Of a DNA stretch of 64,000 nt, positions 23,701 through 34,599 are shown piece after piece (within the stretch, counting starts at the first letter, position 1; each line of letters opens with the position of its first letter). Source of the DNA: Branchiostoma floridae (lineage: Eukaryota; Chordata; Leptocardii; Amphioxiformes; Branchiostomatidae). Location: positions 17,120,287 through 17,184,286 of the forward strand of contig NC_049989.1 in the NCBI RefSeq assembly GCF_000003815.2. The letters run 5' to 3'. The position numbers and the translations under genes are program-made. The notes below the pieces were generated by a model, which saw only the letters and a program-made list of their open reading frames with translations, had not been told where the DNA came from and made no database searches.

Positions 23701-26700
23701 CTCACTTGAAGATTTCTCTCCGATCGGGAAAATCGTGCCAGTACATGACGTACCCGCGTTCTTCACCAGCCATGGGAACGAGTTTTCTGTGTACAGCGTA
23801 GACTGGGAACAAGAGGCAGTTGTGCTCATCAAACCAACGGACGGCACGGACATGAAAAAACATGCATTCTTTCGTGAGGTACGCACGACTTAATAACGTT
23901 TATTTTACATGACACTATTAACGTTACATCTTAACTACGAAAGGCAAAACTACGAAAGCCCCCCCCCCCCTCCTTAAAAACTGGAAATCCGGCTGAATGT
24001 TCGTCAAGCCCTTTAAACCATTTATTTATATACGTTTATTCACTTTTAAAACATCTTTGGGTTTCTTTGCATGAGCCGTATTTTAGAAAGGTCTAGTACC
24101 GCTTTTGGTAATTATTCAATGATATTTATGCCATATTTATTCTACAAATATCCCGTTTAGATTACACGTTGAAATAGATAACGTATCTAGCTCCAGTTTC
24201 TTGGCATCAAATAGTTAATTCTTATTCAAACTACTGTTTTCATCACTCGGGCATTCAAGTGCGGAATAGACGTCAGAATTGACAGAAAAAAGTTGCCTTC
24301 ATTATGAAGTCTAACGTTACAGGCTGAACAAATGACCAAACACAAAGAGTATCGAATACCGAACAATAGATTCTTCATTTGTGTTTTCACATCTTCCGTT
24401 TTAACCTTGGAATCTGGAATCGACGTTGACCATGATAGAGTCCATTCCAAGTCACCATGAGGGTTTTTAAACAATAATTGGAAAAAGTTAGAATTATTTT
24501 AAATAAAAGAATATCTAAACCCCAGTAGTTATAATTTTTTCCAAAAAAATTAATATGGAAATTTGAATCTATTTGAATTCCTTTTAATACTTTGGAAACA
24601 TTTTGAAAGAGATCGCACAAAAATCTCTTTATTTACAGTAATTTGCAAACACCTGCAGGGTTCTTTCTTTTTTTTAGAAATATTTACAAAAAATGGTAAA
24701 CCTGGCCAAATGGTAGAATTAGTTTATTGCCCCAAGAAAAGTTTTGTCAGCCTCAGTATATTTTTAGATTTCACTGTTGGGCACTGGTGGGTCCTTTGTG
24801 GTGAACCATTGCTGTATTACACCCAACTATACTTTGCAAGGATGTGTGAATTGCTTTTTCCCAGCCACTGTTACAAAAAAATGGTAGAAAATAAAAGAAT
24901 ATCTAAACCCCAGTAGTTATAATTTTTTCCAAAAAAATTAATATGGAAATTTGAATCTATTTGAATTCCTTTTAATACTTTGGAAACATTTTGAAAGAGA
25001 TCGCACAAAAATCTCTTTATTTACAGTAATTTGCAAACACCTGCAGGGTTCTTTCTTTTTTTTAGAAATATTTACAAAAAATGGTAAACCTGGCCAAATG
25101 GTAGAATTAGTTTATTGCCCCAAGAAAAGTTTTGTCAGCCTCAGTATATTTTTAGATTTCACTGTTGGGCACTGGTGGGTCCTTTGTGGTGAACCATTGC
25201 TGTATTACACCCAACTATACTTTGCAAGGATGTGTGAATTGCTTTTTCCCAGCCACTGTTACAAAAAAATGGTAGAAAATGGTAAATAATGGCAAAATGC
25301 TGTTACCATTATTTACAATCTGTTAGAAGTATTCTGTTCCACATCATGAATATTTTAAAGGTTTTACACAACCAGGAAAACATTTTAGAAAGTTGAAATA
25401 TCATTCAAAATATTTCCAAAGTATCAAATATCCTAGACTTATAATTGAAAAGAATTGAAAACATCTGTAAATGATGACAATGTCAAACCTCATGGTGTCT
25501 TGGAATGGACTCTATATCTTTTTCGAAAAGTGATGCGTGCGTGGATATCATCCATATGTTCAAATCAACATTCCCTTATTAAAGTCATGGTTTGACCAAC
25601 ATAGAAGTTACTGGGTAAATGGTACTAGTAATATAATTTCCATAAGCACGCATGGTTTAAAATACATGAAGGTTCTGTCAAGTAATATATCGTTTTATCT
25701 TCATTTAATTCTGCCTCTTGTCCAGGCCCAGAGACGGAACGCTACTGAAGTTCTTGTAATTCCATTCGAACATCTCCAGGCTGTTGTGGACGCTATTTCC
25801 GACAGGATTGCGCATGTGCAGGAGGTGTTTGTGTACATGACAGGTATGGAGCTCAATATCTAGTTAGCAATTATTGTCAGCAGCAATGATCATAACACAC
25901 GTGTATTATCCACTTAACATAGACGTTTATATCACTTCAGAAGTAATAAAACACCGAATTTTGTATTTGAAATTTAGTTCAACACTCTTTTAGGGGTTGT
26001 ACTAATACATCCATGGAGGTATCAATACAACCCTACGCCCAACCTACCAGCTTCACGCACTTTGAATACATAGTCACGTTTCACGTCACCTTCAAGCAAA
26101 TTTTATGGTTCACTTTCAATGCATACAATTGGTTCACGCCATGTGTTTTAACCCTATCCAGACTGGGCTTTTTGGGCATTCCCTGGACTCGTATTTTCAA
26201 AACGGCTTACTGTACGATCACCAAATTTGCAGGTGATGTTATGCTCGTCAAGTTTCATAATACCTGAGTTTTTTTTATATCTTTATGACGTAATATGACG
26301 TCATTATGACGTCATTAAATGATTTTTTTGGCCAAAACTGGGAATTCCAATAATGCCTAAATGTATCACTCAAAAAGTTACCAATAAAGTCTTCTCCTGA
26401 TGCAACGACGTCAAAATGACGTCAAATGACGCCATACAATGTCGTCATCTGTAGTTTAGCTATCCGCCATCTTGGATTATTAACCTACAATGTCTTGAGA
26501 TATATTTTTTTCAACATATAACGCTAAAACCCAATGAAAATGGATGGAAAAACGTTCACATCAATGTTTTGTGTAAGAAAATACCAAGTAGTGATGAAAT
26601 CCGAGTGAAAATAAGCTGGTTATACTTTTCATAATGATATTGGCGGCCATCTTGGATTTTGAGCAATTATGTCATCTCATGAGCATAACTTATGAATATT

Positions 26701-29514
26701 TGATTATAAATGTTCAACTAAGATGTGTTAGACATTAAAGATATATGAAAAGAAGTTTAGTTTAGGAAGAAAATATCAAAATCCCATTGTTTAAACCAAA
26801 ATTAGCGATCTTTGTAAAATTTGGCGTTCAGAAACCCGAAACGAAAATTTATGAATTTACTCAATTTTCTTTTCAAATTGTTTCCAACAATATTTTAGAA
26901 AAACTCACCAAATTTGGTTGTTCTAGCACAAGCCATTTGGGAGCTATAAGAGGTCAAAGTTGCCGCAGGCACTTTTAACCCCCCCCCCCCCCCCAGCCTG
27001 GATAGGATTAAGAGCCCTGTTCGAGATCGCTTAGTTCTATGTTCGAAGAATGATGCAATCGCGCTTTTGCGGGGATATTGCGAGATCGTTCGAGAACATG
27101 TGAGAATACGCATAATGGCGGCCTTCAAGAGGAATTTATAGATCGCTATGTTTGCAAACAATAAAGAAGCCCGCACAGCCAAGGCCCGCGTTCTTTCACC
27201 TCTACGCACTTTGGATACTATACAAGTGATAATACGATTTCTTGTAAACAATAAACAAACTCCATAGCTAACTTAGATTTTTTTCTGCGGTGATGTGAAC
27301 CGATTATATTCCTTCAAAGTGCGTGGAGCCAGCTCTACGATGCTGTTTGTGTTGACCAAGGCGACTCAATGACCAACTAAGATTTTTTCTGATGGTGACG
27401 CGAACCAATTTTATGCATTTAGATTGCGTGGAGCTGGCTCAACGAAGCTTGTTTGTAGCTCCAAGGCCGACTAAGATTTTTCCTGTTGCGATGAGATCTA
27501 ATTGTATGCATTAAAGGTGCGTAGAGCTGGCTCTACGGATATTTTTTATTGTTTACCAGAATAGCGAAAAATAAATCTCTCTGGAACGTGACGTGAAACG
27601 TGTCTATTTCTTCAAAGCGCGTAGAACTGGCTTCATGGGGCTAGTAGGTTCGGTGCAAGGTTGTACTAATACCTCCTTGGAGCTGGCTCCATGGAGGTAT
27701 TAGTACAACCCCTTCCCCTAGAATAGGGTCCTTTAGAAGTCCAACCTGGTTAAAAAAAGACAAGAGAATTTATGCATGTGCTGAGGATATAATGCGAGGA
27801 GCCTAAATATGATTACTTTCAATCTATTAAAGGTTACTTTAAAAGTTCGTTGCTGAGGGATTGTAGCCGTTGAAAATTAGTTGAAATGTTGACATATTTG
27901 TCCGTTACAGCTCGTTGTGGCTCTACCCTTCTGACCCGGGCAGTTGAAGCCACATCGGTCGCACAAGCCTGCAGTGAACCGGAGGTGCTTGATACCATCT
28001 GCCTGGAAATAGTTCGTTCCGGGCGTCATAGCGAAAACTCCTCTTCGTACCATACTGCACAAGTCCCTGCAATTGTCATGAACGACGCAACTTCCGTGGC
28101 GCTGCTGAAAAACGTTGTCTCCATGTTAAACTACAACCTGGTCACATCAGACCACCGCCATCGCTCCATCATTTTCTATAAATTACAGGGGCGACCTGTT
28201 CTAGCCGCTGATACTATGCACCGCGCCTTTCCCACCGCTAAAACCGTGTTTCTGTACAGAAACGGCTTAGAGTTCTATGAGTCTTGGACACGACTTTGGT
28301 ACAGATACCAACTCGTGTACAAGACTGCCAGGTTTGCCGTTCGACTTGGCTTGTGGAGGTGGGTGCCGGCGGTCCCTCAAGACTTCAGAATATTTGTAGA
28401 TTACCTGAAGTCCTCCACAGTTCGCTATCACGGGTCCTACTACCATTGCGTGGTGGCACGCTGGCTTGGTGCCATAAAACGCGCTGTAGAATTACAACAG
28501 AAGTACCCAGGGTATTTTTTCCATGCCACGGTCTACTACACAGCCTTAGTGAGGGACAAACAAGGAACACTGGGGCTGATCATGAAGAAGCTTGGGATAG
28601 AGTGGGATCCTGAGAACCAGGAAGAGGAAAGGAACAGAGTGAAAAGGGTTTTCGTGGAAGACAGCCAGTCTGGAACATTCTTAAGTCACAGGTGCAATAA
28701 TATTTTATTTTGGGCCGTAGCAAGTAAATTTTGTGGATGACATCAGCGCGCTCATTACTTTTTGCTTGATTCCTTCATCTTCTTTGGAGATGGTCAATTG
28801 CAACATAATGAAAAATCACCAGATAAGCAAATATGCTGTGTTGTAGCCTAATAATTGCACTTGCAGAAGTGGCACTAGTCCTATATCTAAGACTGTAGCT
28901 TTAGAAGCGAAACACGTTGGGTAGTTGTAAAAGTGCCACCAATATGAAAGACATGAGTGTAGTTCTACACTAGTGTCACTTTTACTACTTTTTGAATATA
29001 GGAATGAATGCCTTGCTAGCCGTGATACCATATTTGACCCTTTTATTCATCCTTGTTACAACATTTATTGTGTCTATTTTGAAAATGTAGCCATTTTTCC
29101 CATCTTTTTTCGACATATTTCACTATTTTTGCAGCCTGCAGAGGATGCCATCCATAAAATTTACTTGTTGTGAACTTACCTAAAAACATCAGTCATTTTG
29201 AAACGAAAAAAAAAACTGAAATTCAACGGCCTATATTTTATATTGGATGACATAAGCTATTTCATACGTAGTGATACCAATATACGCTGGTACTCTGTCC
29301 ATTCTAACAATAGTCTCTCAGTACAGCTATACCAAGTGACATAAGAGTTTGTATTTTACACCACAGATCAAACGAACCTGGTGAGAAGTGGGCGCCCTGC
29401 ACCTCACCTGCATGGATTGGGGAATGGGAACGAGAGTACCTCTCTCACGTCTGCAGAGAAACTGGGAACGACGTTCCCGGTCCTGACATCATCTTGCCAG
29501 ATTCCATCGTGTAG
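20627..29514 (+). CDS. P-loop sulfotransferase-like protein, complete five-exon gene
   Basis: The predicted protein has 467 residues and probably transfers sulfate from PAPS to an unknown acceptor. Exons are 20627-20737, 23633-23878, 25726-25843, 27911-28691 and 29367-29514; all junctions are GT/AG and in phase (0, 0, 1, 2). Exon 1 gives a short N-terminus with a hydrophobic Ala-rich helix, which suggests a membrane anchor. Exons 3 and 4 join across ARCGSTLLTRAVEA, the 5'-phosphosulfate-binding loop, followed by the CSEPE motif typical of the SEP-type subfamily. TVFLYRNGLEFYES fits the 3'-phosphate-binding segment. The last exon gives WAPCTSPAWIGEWEREYL and ends in TAG. The upstream AG at 20579-20580 may be the acceptor of a 5' untranslated exon. 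The subfamily and substrate cannot be decided from sequence alone. Confidence 0.85.
20820..20990. repeat. Fragment of the ATGCAAAT-family repeat (3' part)
   Basis: CTATAACTCAGGAAGACCTC and GCGAAACCTCCATTTTTTACC resemble the terminal part of the family copies at 2280-2370 and 18250-18390. Confidence 0.45.
20998..21033. repeat. ACCTTGCCGGGC inverted repeat
   Basis: ACCTTGCCGGGC and GCCCGGCAAGGT form a tight hairpin. A matching half, CCCGGCAAGGTA, occurs at 22310, so 20998-22321 may be one element with the 100-bp array inside it. Confidence 0.5.
21740..22230. repeat. 100-bp minisatellite (about 4.7 copies)
   Basis: The box AGCATGAAGGATTAGTG recurs at 21861, 21961, 22061 and 22161, exactly 100 bp apart. 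Units also contain GTCGGAAACGGCAGGACGGC. Copies are nearly identical, so the expansion is recent. It lies in intron 1 of the sulfotransferase-like gene. Confidence 0.95.
22450..22740. repeat. Partial ATGCAAAT-family repeat copy
   Basis: It has AATTATGCAAATC, ATTTGCATAATTAATG and ATATGCAAATGATG around short family-like text. It is diverged and lies in intron 1 of the sulfotransferase-like gene. Confidence 0.5.
23633..23878 (+). CDS. Sulfotransferase-like exon 2
   Basis: The acceptor TTTCCAG is followed by 82 in-frame codons, including SPIGKIVPVHDVPAFFTSHG, and the donor GTACGC. The phase is 0 at both ends. Confidence 0.85.
24435..25515. mobile_element. Non-autonomous TIR element with an internal tandem duplication
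   Basis: The left end ATAGAGTCCATTCCAAGTCA and the right end ..GTCTTGGAATGGACTCTAT are inverted complements over about 30 bp, with GGGTTT/AAACC also matching. It encodes no transposase. It lies in intron 2 of the sulfotransferase-like gene. Confidence 0.8.
24501..25276. repeat. Tandem duplication of 388 bp, essentially identical copies
   Basis: Bases 24501-24888 and 24889-25276 read the same throughout, including homopolymers. Both carry the same roughly 108-codon open stretch, which has no recognised function and is probably non-coding. Confidence 0.95.
25726..25843 (+). CDS. Sulfotransferase-like exon 3
   Basis: The acceptor TTGTCCAG precedes RRNATEVLVIPFEHLQAVVD and HVQEVFVYMT. The donor GTATGG leaves phase 1, which joins exon 4 at the PAPS-binding loop. 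Confidence 0.85.
25993..26033. repeat. Short palindrome GGTTGTACTAATAC / GTAT..ATACAACC
   Basis: An almost perfect 38-bp palindrome centred on CATCCATGGAGG. A related palindrome occurs at 27659-27710. Confidence 0.75.
26148..27011. mobile_element. piggyBac-like MITE with TTAA target duplication
   Basis: TTAA at both edges (26148-26151, 27008-27011) flanks inverted ends CCCTATCCAGACTGGG and CCCAGCCTGGATAGGA. TTAA duplication with CCC-starting ends is typical of the piggyBac superfamily. There is no transposase. An inverted partial relative lies at 30294-30735. It lies in intron 3 of the sulfotransferase-like gene. Confidence 0.8.
27265..27660. repeat. Degenerate tandem repeat of about 100 bp (4 copies)
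   Basis: The phrases AACTAAGATTTTTTCTG..GATG and GCGTGGAGCTGGCTC recur at about 27321, 27428, 27521 and 27626. Copies are strongly diverged. Confidence 0.7.
27659..27710. repeat. Perfect inverted repeat GGTTGTACTAATACCTCC
   Basis: Eighteen-base arms with no mismatch surround a 16-base loop that is itself near-palindromic (GGAGCTGGCTCC). It is the same family as the palindrome at 25993. Confidence 0.85.
27911..28691 (+). CDS. Sulfotransferase-like exon 4: catalytic domain
   Basis: A long 781-bp exon begins after CCGTTACAG with ARCGSTLLTRAVEA and carries the FLYRN segment and an amphipathic C-terminal half. Compared with the introns it is GC-rich. The donor GTGCAA leaves phase 2. Confidence 0.9.
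28866..28985. mobile_element. Small palindromic MITE
   Basis: AAGTGGCACTAGT and ACTAGTGTCACTT lie inverted about 115 bp apart with matching inner segments (TGTAGCTTTAG..). It sits in intron 4 of the sulfotransferase-like gene. Confidence 0.6.
29367..29514 (+). CDS. Sulfotransferase-like exon 5 and stop
   Basis: The acceptor CACCACAG gives RSNEPGEKWAPCTSPAW, and the frame ends DSIV-stop at 29512-29514. The phase matches exon 4. Confidence 0.85.
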
Positions 29515-29840
29515 AACTCAACAGCGGTTTGGACACACTTATGGGAGTTTGGGTGGTCTTCTTGTGATTTATAGGATAATCTTCTAGGTTTGGGTAAAAA
29601 CTTTCCTGATGTAAGGTTTCATAATGATGAGGGTCATCGGTGTAGTTTGCAGTTTTTAAGACATGTTTCACCTGCATGAAAAATGCAGATATTGTTTTAG
29701 GTAGGAATCATGTTTTGGAGTTTGATATTGGGGAAGATGTTGTGAGCGCGCATCAGTAGTTTCTTGCAGTTTTGTGGTTCGTTTAAAAAATAGTTACGAA
29801 AGTTTTGAAAGAAGAAGAGTGTGCTAGTTAATCTGGTGCA

Positions 29841-30297
29841 CATTTATGACCATCCTGGTGTAACCTTTGCACATCTATCTGCAAGTGTTCGTCAAAAGCA
29901 TCAACAGAAGATGCCCCTACTGTGCTTGATGATAAAAAATTACGTTCCACGAAAGTTTTTGGAAAACACGAGTTTTTGAACATATGAATCCCAGCCTGGT
30001 ATTTGAAGGCATGACTATTTCTTGTTCTTGCGAGCGTGTGAATGAAAAAACAAGTTTAGTTAAACAAGTTGCCTTCATTATGAAATATAAGTGGTAAGAA
30101 AGGTTAAACAAATGCCTAAACTCACAAAATATAGTATACCGAACAATAGAGATTCTATTTTGGTTCTTAATTTCAAAATTACTTTGTTCGATTTACAGTG
30201 TGGTTGAAAACTTTGTTTTGAAAACGGCCGAACATTTATATGCGCGCGGATGACATCCACATAAAAAAAAATGAAATCAACATGGTCGAACCTTTAA
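29841..30297. repeat. Uninterrupted copy of the 'TATACCGAACAATAG' repeat family
   Basis: It aligns base by base with 40317-40585 plus 41463-41675. Landmarks are TGCAAGTGTTCGTCAAAAGC, TTGTTCTTGCGAGCGTGTGA, TATAGTATACCGAACAATAG and GCGCGCGGATGACATCCACA. At its right end the TTAA at 30294 is filled by a piggyBac-like fragment. Confidence 0.85.
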
Positions 30298-30735
30298 CCC
30301 TATCCAGACTGGGGGGGAGGGCTAAAAGTGCCTGCGCCAACTTTGACCTCCAATAGCTCCCAAATGGTTTGGGCTAGAACAACCAAACTTAGTGAGTTTT
30401 CCTGAAATATTGTTGGCAACAATTTAATAAAAAATGGGTAAGTTTATGATTTTTCGTGTTGCCATGGCAACGGGTTTCTGAAAGGCAAATTTTACAAAAA
30501 TCACTAAATTTGGTTTAAACAATGGGATTTTAAGATTTTATTGCTAAACTTAGCTTCTTTTCATATGTCTTTAATATCTAACACATCTTACTTTAACATT
30601 TATAATTAGATATTCATAGATTATGTTAATGAGATGACGTAATTGGTAAAAATCCAAGATGGCCGAAATATCATGATGAAAAGTATAACAAGCTTATTTT
30701 CACTCAAATTTCATCAATACTTGGTAAATGACAGT
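30294..30735. mobile_element. Truncated piggyBac-like MITE, inverted relative to the 26-27 kb copy
   Basis: It starts TTAACCCTATCCAGACTGGG and matches the reverse complement of about 26580-27011 for some 440 bp (ATGGTTTGGGCTAGAACAAC, AACAATGGGATTTTAAGATT, AATCCAAGATGGCCG). The other end is missing. Confidence 0.75.
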
Positions 30736-31904
30736 GAACGCTGAGGTTATACTTGTGAAGTATAATTAGAACGGATCAAGTTTTTTGTTAGCTGTTTGTT
30801 TTCTTTTTGGCGACGCCTCAGGAGCGAGCCAAATAGTATATATTATGTTCAGTCTGCAAAATTTATAGGGATTGCACAGGCTTGTTTCCACAGGAATGTT
30901 CCACAGGCATCTATGGAATGTTAGCCTCGATGAATGTGAAATGGAATTTGGGTCATGTCCTAGGAAGATGAAATCAGGGGGATGGTTGGGTCAGCTGAGG
31001 TCAACTAATAGGAAGCTGGGATCAGGGAAATGATTGGGTCAGCTCAGGTAAACTGATAGCAAAATCCATATACCGTAGGTAGACAGGAAATGTTACATAA
31101 TTTATTAACGGCCATGTATGCCCTGATTGCATGCCTTCATGTAGCTTTAATTCTAAGCTCCTAGCTTGAACATTTAAAAAAAAAACATCTACAACGCCGA
31201 GCCGGAGAAGAGTGGCCGGGACAATATTCTATTCTGCCGGCTTGTTGAGAGTACAAGATTATATCATGTGTTGCCAAGATGTTGTTGGGTGCATGTTTGG
31301 CTTGCCCACCATCCATACATTTTGCGTGAAACAAAAAAAATGGATTTTGAACACTGTGTGTTTGTGTGTGTGACCTTGATAAACCTTTAGAATTGCCATG
31401 GAAATTACCAACGTGTGACCTTCATATACCTTTGAAATATTCCATGAAAAATTACATTTGGCTCTAAATATAATTAACACTCAAGATTATGATAAATACA
31501 GCAATACACACCGCCCCGACATTCATCACACAAAAACATTCGTAATCCCTTAGTATTATGTATTGCTGTCAGATCAACGCAGGTTTGGGCAATAAACTAT
31601 GGTAAATAAATATGTATGGCAAAATTGAGTGCCATCACATGCATTTCTTCAATTGTGTCAGAATGGATCGAAAAACAACCGCACATCGAAATGAAACTAT
31701 CTGCGCTCGGATGCACCTAAGAATTATATTATCGAGATAGGAGATTAAGATATATTTTCAATATCTGTCAATGTAATTTATTGTCCACCATATAATGTAT
31801 TGATTACATTGGCACAATATAACATTGTCTTCATATACATACTTGAATGTATTAGCATATGTAGAGATGATAAGATACCCTTTTTGTCAAAATTGTACCT
31901 TATC

Positions 31905-31965
31905 ACTAGCGATACGACCTGTACTTAGCCTGTTAGAGCATAAAGGTCATTCATTCATTGAATTA
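31905..31965. repeat. LINE-type 3' tail
   Basis: GCCTGTTAGAGCATAAAGGT followed by TCATTCATTCATTG resembles the simple-repeat tails of non-LTR retrotransposons. No coding part is recognised beside it. Confidence 0.4.
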
Positions 31966-32429
31966 TATCATTGGTGCAACGAACGATGGCAATGATGAAT
32001 TGCAAAAGGAATTTCTCTAAAATATATCAACTGTAAATTTAAAAATCAAATACAACTGCTCTTCCATAACCTTAGTAATACCATCTCCGACAATAATCAC
32101 AGAAGTATCACAGTGGCATCGTGCACCATAATCGGTATGGTGTTTGACCCAGACCCCAGAGGTAACAGGTTCGGAACTGCTGATGTGTCACCGATGTTTT
32201 ATATTCTGTACATCCACGTTTACACACATTAGAACTAGTAAAAAAAAACAGTCAATTGAGTATTCAAATTATGTCTCTTTTACATCATCATCCTATCGTT
32301 CCGTGCCAGTACTGCAGCCAGGCCACGGCCTTCTCGTTAGTTTCTAGTGGGTCCTGGTTGGAGGTGATGGGCCTAATACACAGTCCTTTGTGATATGTCC
32401 CATGTGTCTCGTTCACATGATGCTATCAT

Positions 32430-32515
32430 ATATTATCTATTGTTCTTTGTAGTAGCCTTGGGCAGGTCCGGCTACAAGTTGTATACAGCTTAAGGAATCA
32501 AATCAAATGTCAAGG
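32430..32515. repeat. LINE-type 3' tail
   Basis: GTAGCCTTGGGCAGGTCCGG then GCTTAAGGAATCAAATCAAA, a typical untranslated end with a short AATCA repeat. No reverse transcriptase reading frame is visible upstream. Confidence 0.4.
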
Positions 32516-32948
32516 TATATATATGTGCAGTAGAAGCCGTTTAAATACACACCCCTTTGTCAGTGTATTTCGTACAATTATTCGGGTTGTGCAACAATGC
32601 GAAATTATCCAGCTAGACAGCACCGGTTTGGGGTTTAGGGATTCCGTTCAATAAAAAAAAGTTTGCGGTAATCAGTTGTGCAATTAACTGCCTTCTACTG
32701 TACATTGCTTAACCAACTTGAGCTCATAGTGGACACCTGGCGATCTTATAGTGTGACGCAATGGGTCAAATATTGATCAGAACAGAGTTTTGGGGAACAA
32801 AAAGTACTATATGAAAGACAATAAGAATACAAAACATACCAAAAACAACTGATTTTTTAGATTCGTAAACAACAATGTCAAGCAACAGGTAGAAAGGTGA
32901 CGTAGGCCATAGCAGTCTTGTTCTGTATGCATTTGTCTTAAATTTGCA

Positions 32949-33941
32949 TTATTTTTCGTTAGTATCAAACTGGAGTTCTTTAAGGAGAGTCCTTTGGAGA
33001 TCCACCCTTCGATGACTCCACCATGTGTACACGCTAATCAACACTATTCCCAGCATCACCAACACCACGCCTGCCGCCTGGAGGGAGTTCGGTACTTTCT
33101 GCATCAACAAGTAATCCAGCAGTAGCGAGAAGGGTATGGCAAACATGCGGACTGATGTCGAGATGTATGCCTTCACCACTTTCAAGGCTGACAATATAGT
33201 AAAGTTGGCAACGAATTTGCTCACCCCGACTCCTACCACGTATAATGCTGTACGCGTCGCCATTGTCCAGACTGGAGTCTCTACTGAATAGGTTATAGCA
33301 AGTAGCACTGCCGTCCCGAATAAAGTTTGATACAGCAAAGCTGTAACTATTGGCACCCCTAGCGTGCCTGTAAGGTACCGCATAATAACCATATCCGGTG
33401 CAAAGACCAAAGAAGCAAGTACAGGAATGACGATTGACAATACGAGTAGCTTAGTGGACGATGTGCCTACCTGTGTCATACCTACCGACAACAGAACAAC
33501 GCCAGTTACGCTAATTAGAATTGCACAGACGTCTGGAATACCCAGAGATTCTTTCAAGACCAAAAAACCGATACATGCGACAAAGAAAGGCATCGAACCT
33601 TGTATGATACCAAACGAAATGCCAGGAACTGTGTAGGTAAAAGACAAGAAGTGCAAAATGTTAGCTGCATTTGAAACAATCACGAAAATGAACAACATAA
33701 TGTTCTCACGTCTGTTTTTGCCCGTTAACCTAGGCCGACAGAATGCTAGAATAGGTACAAGTGCTAGGAGCTCGGTCAGTCGCATTAGGAAGAGAATTTG
33801 GAAGCTCGGAATGCCATCCTTGTTTGCCATGAATTCTGCACAGAAGGAAATAGAGATGGACGACATCAGGGTTAGCAAAATGCCTCTAGCTGCCTTTAGT
33901 GAGGACGTTACATTTGTCCTCTCAACGTCGTTTGCTTCCAT
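32949..33941 (-). CDS. EamA/DMT-superfamily transporter, SLC35G-like, intronless
   Basis: A single 330-codon open frame from ATG at 33941 to TAA at 32951-32949. It has about ten hydrophobic helices arranged as two EamA repeats: LMSSISISFCAEFM begins the first, with FQILFLMRLTELLALVPILA and a GISFGIIQGSMPFFVACIGF segment closing it; the second runs from LLVLSIVIPVLASL to SLQAAGVVLVMLGIVLISVY. The short hydrophilic N-terminus (with an N-x-T) and basic C-tail fit the family's usual 300-350 residues. Drug/metabolite transporters of this branch move small metabolites across plasma or organelle membranes, and the substrate cannot be told from sequence. The lack of introns among intron-rich neighbours suggests an ancient retrocopy or a naturally single-exon branch. 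I see no AATAAA signal close downstream. Confidence 0.9.
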   Translation of the reverse strand: MEANDVERTNVTSSLKAARGILLTLMSSISISFCAEFMANKDGIPSFQILFLMRLTELLALVPILAFCRPRLTGKNRRENIMLFIFVIVSNAANILHFLSFTYTVPGISFGIIQGSMPFFVACIGFLVLKESLGIPDVCAILISVTGVVLLSVGMTQVGTSSTKLLVLSIVIPVLASLVFAPDMVIMRYLTGTLGVPIVTALLYQTLFGTAVLLAITYSVETPVWTMATRTALYVVGVGVSKFVANFTILSALKVVKAYISTSVRMFAIPFSLLLDYLLMQKVPNSLQAAGVVLVMLGIVLISVYTWWSHRRVDLQRTLLKELQFDTNEK

Positions 33942-34599
33942 AATTGTTGTCAGGAGTTCGTGTTCTGTCTTAGTCCAGCTGTAAGTGACCCTAACCTTGG
34001 AAGAAAAGGTCCAGAGAGTCTTGAATCCTTAATGTTCGCTCACCCAATACGCACGCTCATTGGAAACCATTGCAGTCCATGGTACACTGTTTAGTAGGAT
34101 TTTCGAAAAGGGCTGGGAGAATTTAAACCCGCAACTACTTTTTCATCGTCTCTGTCCTCTCTGTCACAAGCAATCAGATCAGATCAGGTCTTCTGTTCAA
34201 TATGTTCATTTGACATAAACCGGTCCGAGGTCACAGTCAGAGTGATCTTTTTGGGTCTACCGAAAGTGCGAAAAGGAGGGTACCGAAAGTGCATGTTTAT
34301 TTGTAGCTCCGTCAACCACGAAGAAGCAATATTCACACTCTCTGATATCTGGGTTCATCCGTAAAAACACTTGATTGGCAGATTCAAATTGTCTCCTTGA
34401 GGCACAGCACAATGTGAAGAAGATGACATGGACGTCGTCTGTATAAAGAAATAAAAAATGGTATTTGAAGATTAACACATCGTTTCGTGCTTTAAAATGC
34501 GCAACACCCATGCTAAGAACGTGCATGCATAACATAATCAACATGCTACCATTGGCCATAGGCACATGAACTAGTACGGTAACAAATGACCTCTTGTCA

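Larger units (their letters stand above)
24230..25570. repeat. Diverged third copy of the 'TATACCGAACAATAG' family, split by a TIR element
   Basis: AAGTTGCCTTCATTATGAAG, CTGAACAAATG and CGAATACCGAACAATAGATT match landmarks of the copies at 29.84-30.30 kb and 40.32-41.69 kb, while GCGTGGATATCATCCATATG on the far side matches their GCGCGGATGACATCCACAT. The element at 24435-25515 separates the two halves. Confidence 0.6.

Noticed and set aside
24563-25289. Two tandem copies of a 112-117-codon frame, considered as duplicated genes
   Set aside because: They lie inside a TIR element with no transposase-like or other recognised motif; identity reflects the DNA duplication.
26895-27251. 118-codon minus-strand frame
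   Set aside because: It spans a poly-C run and the end of a piggyBac-like MITE; no coding character.
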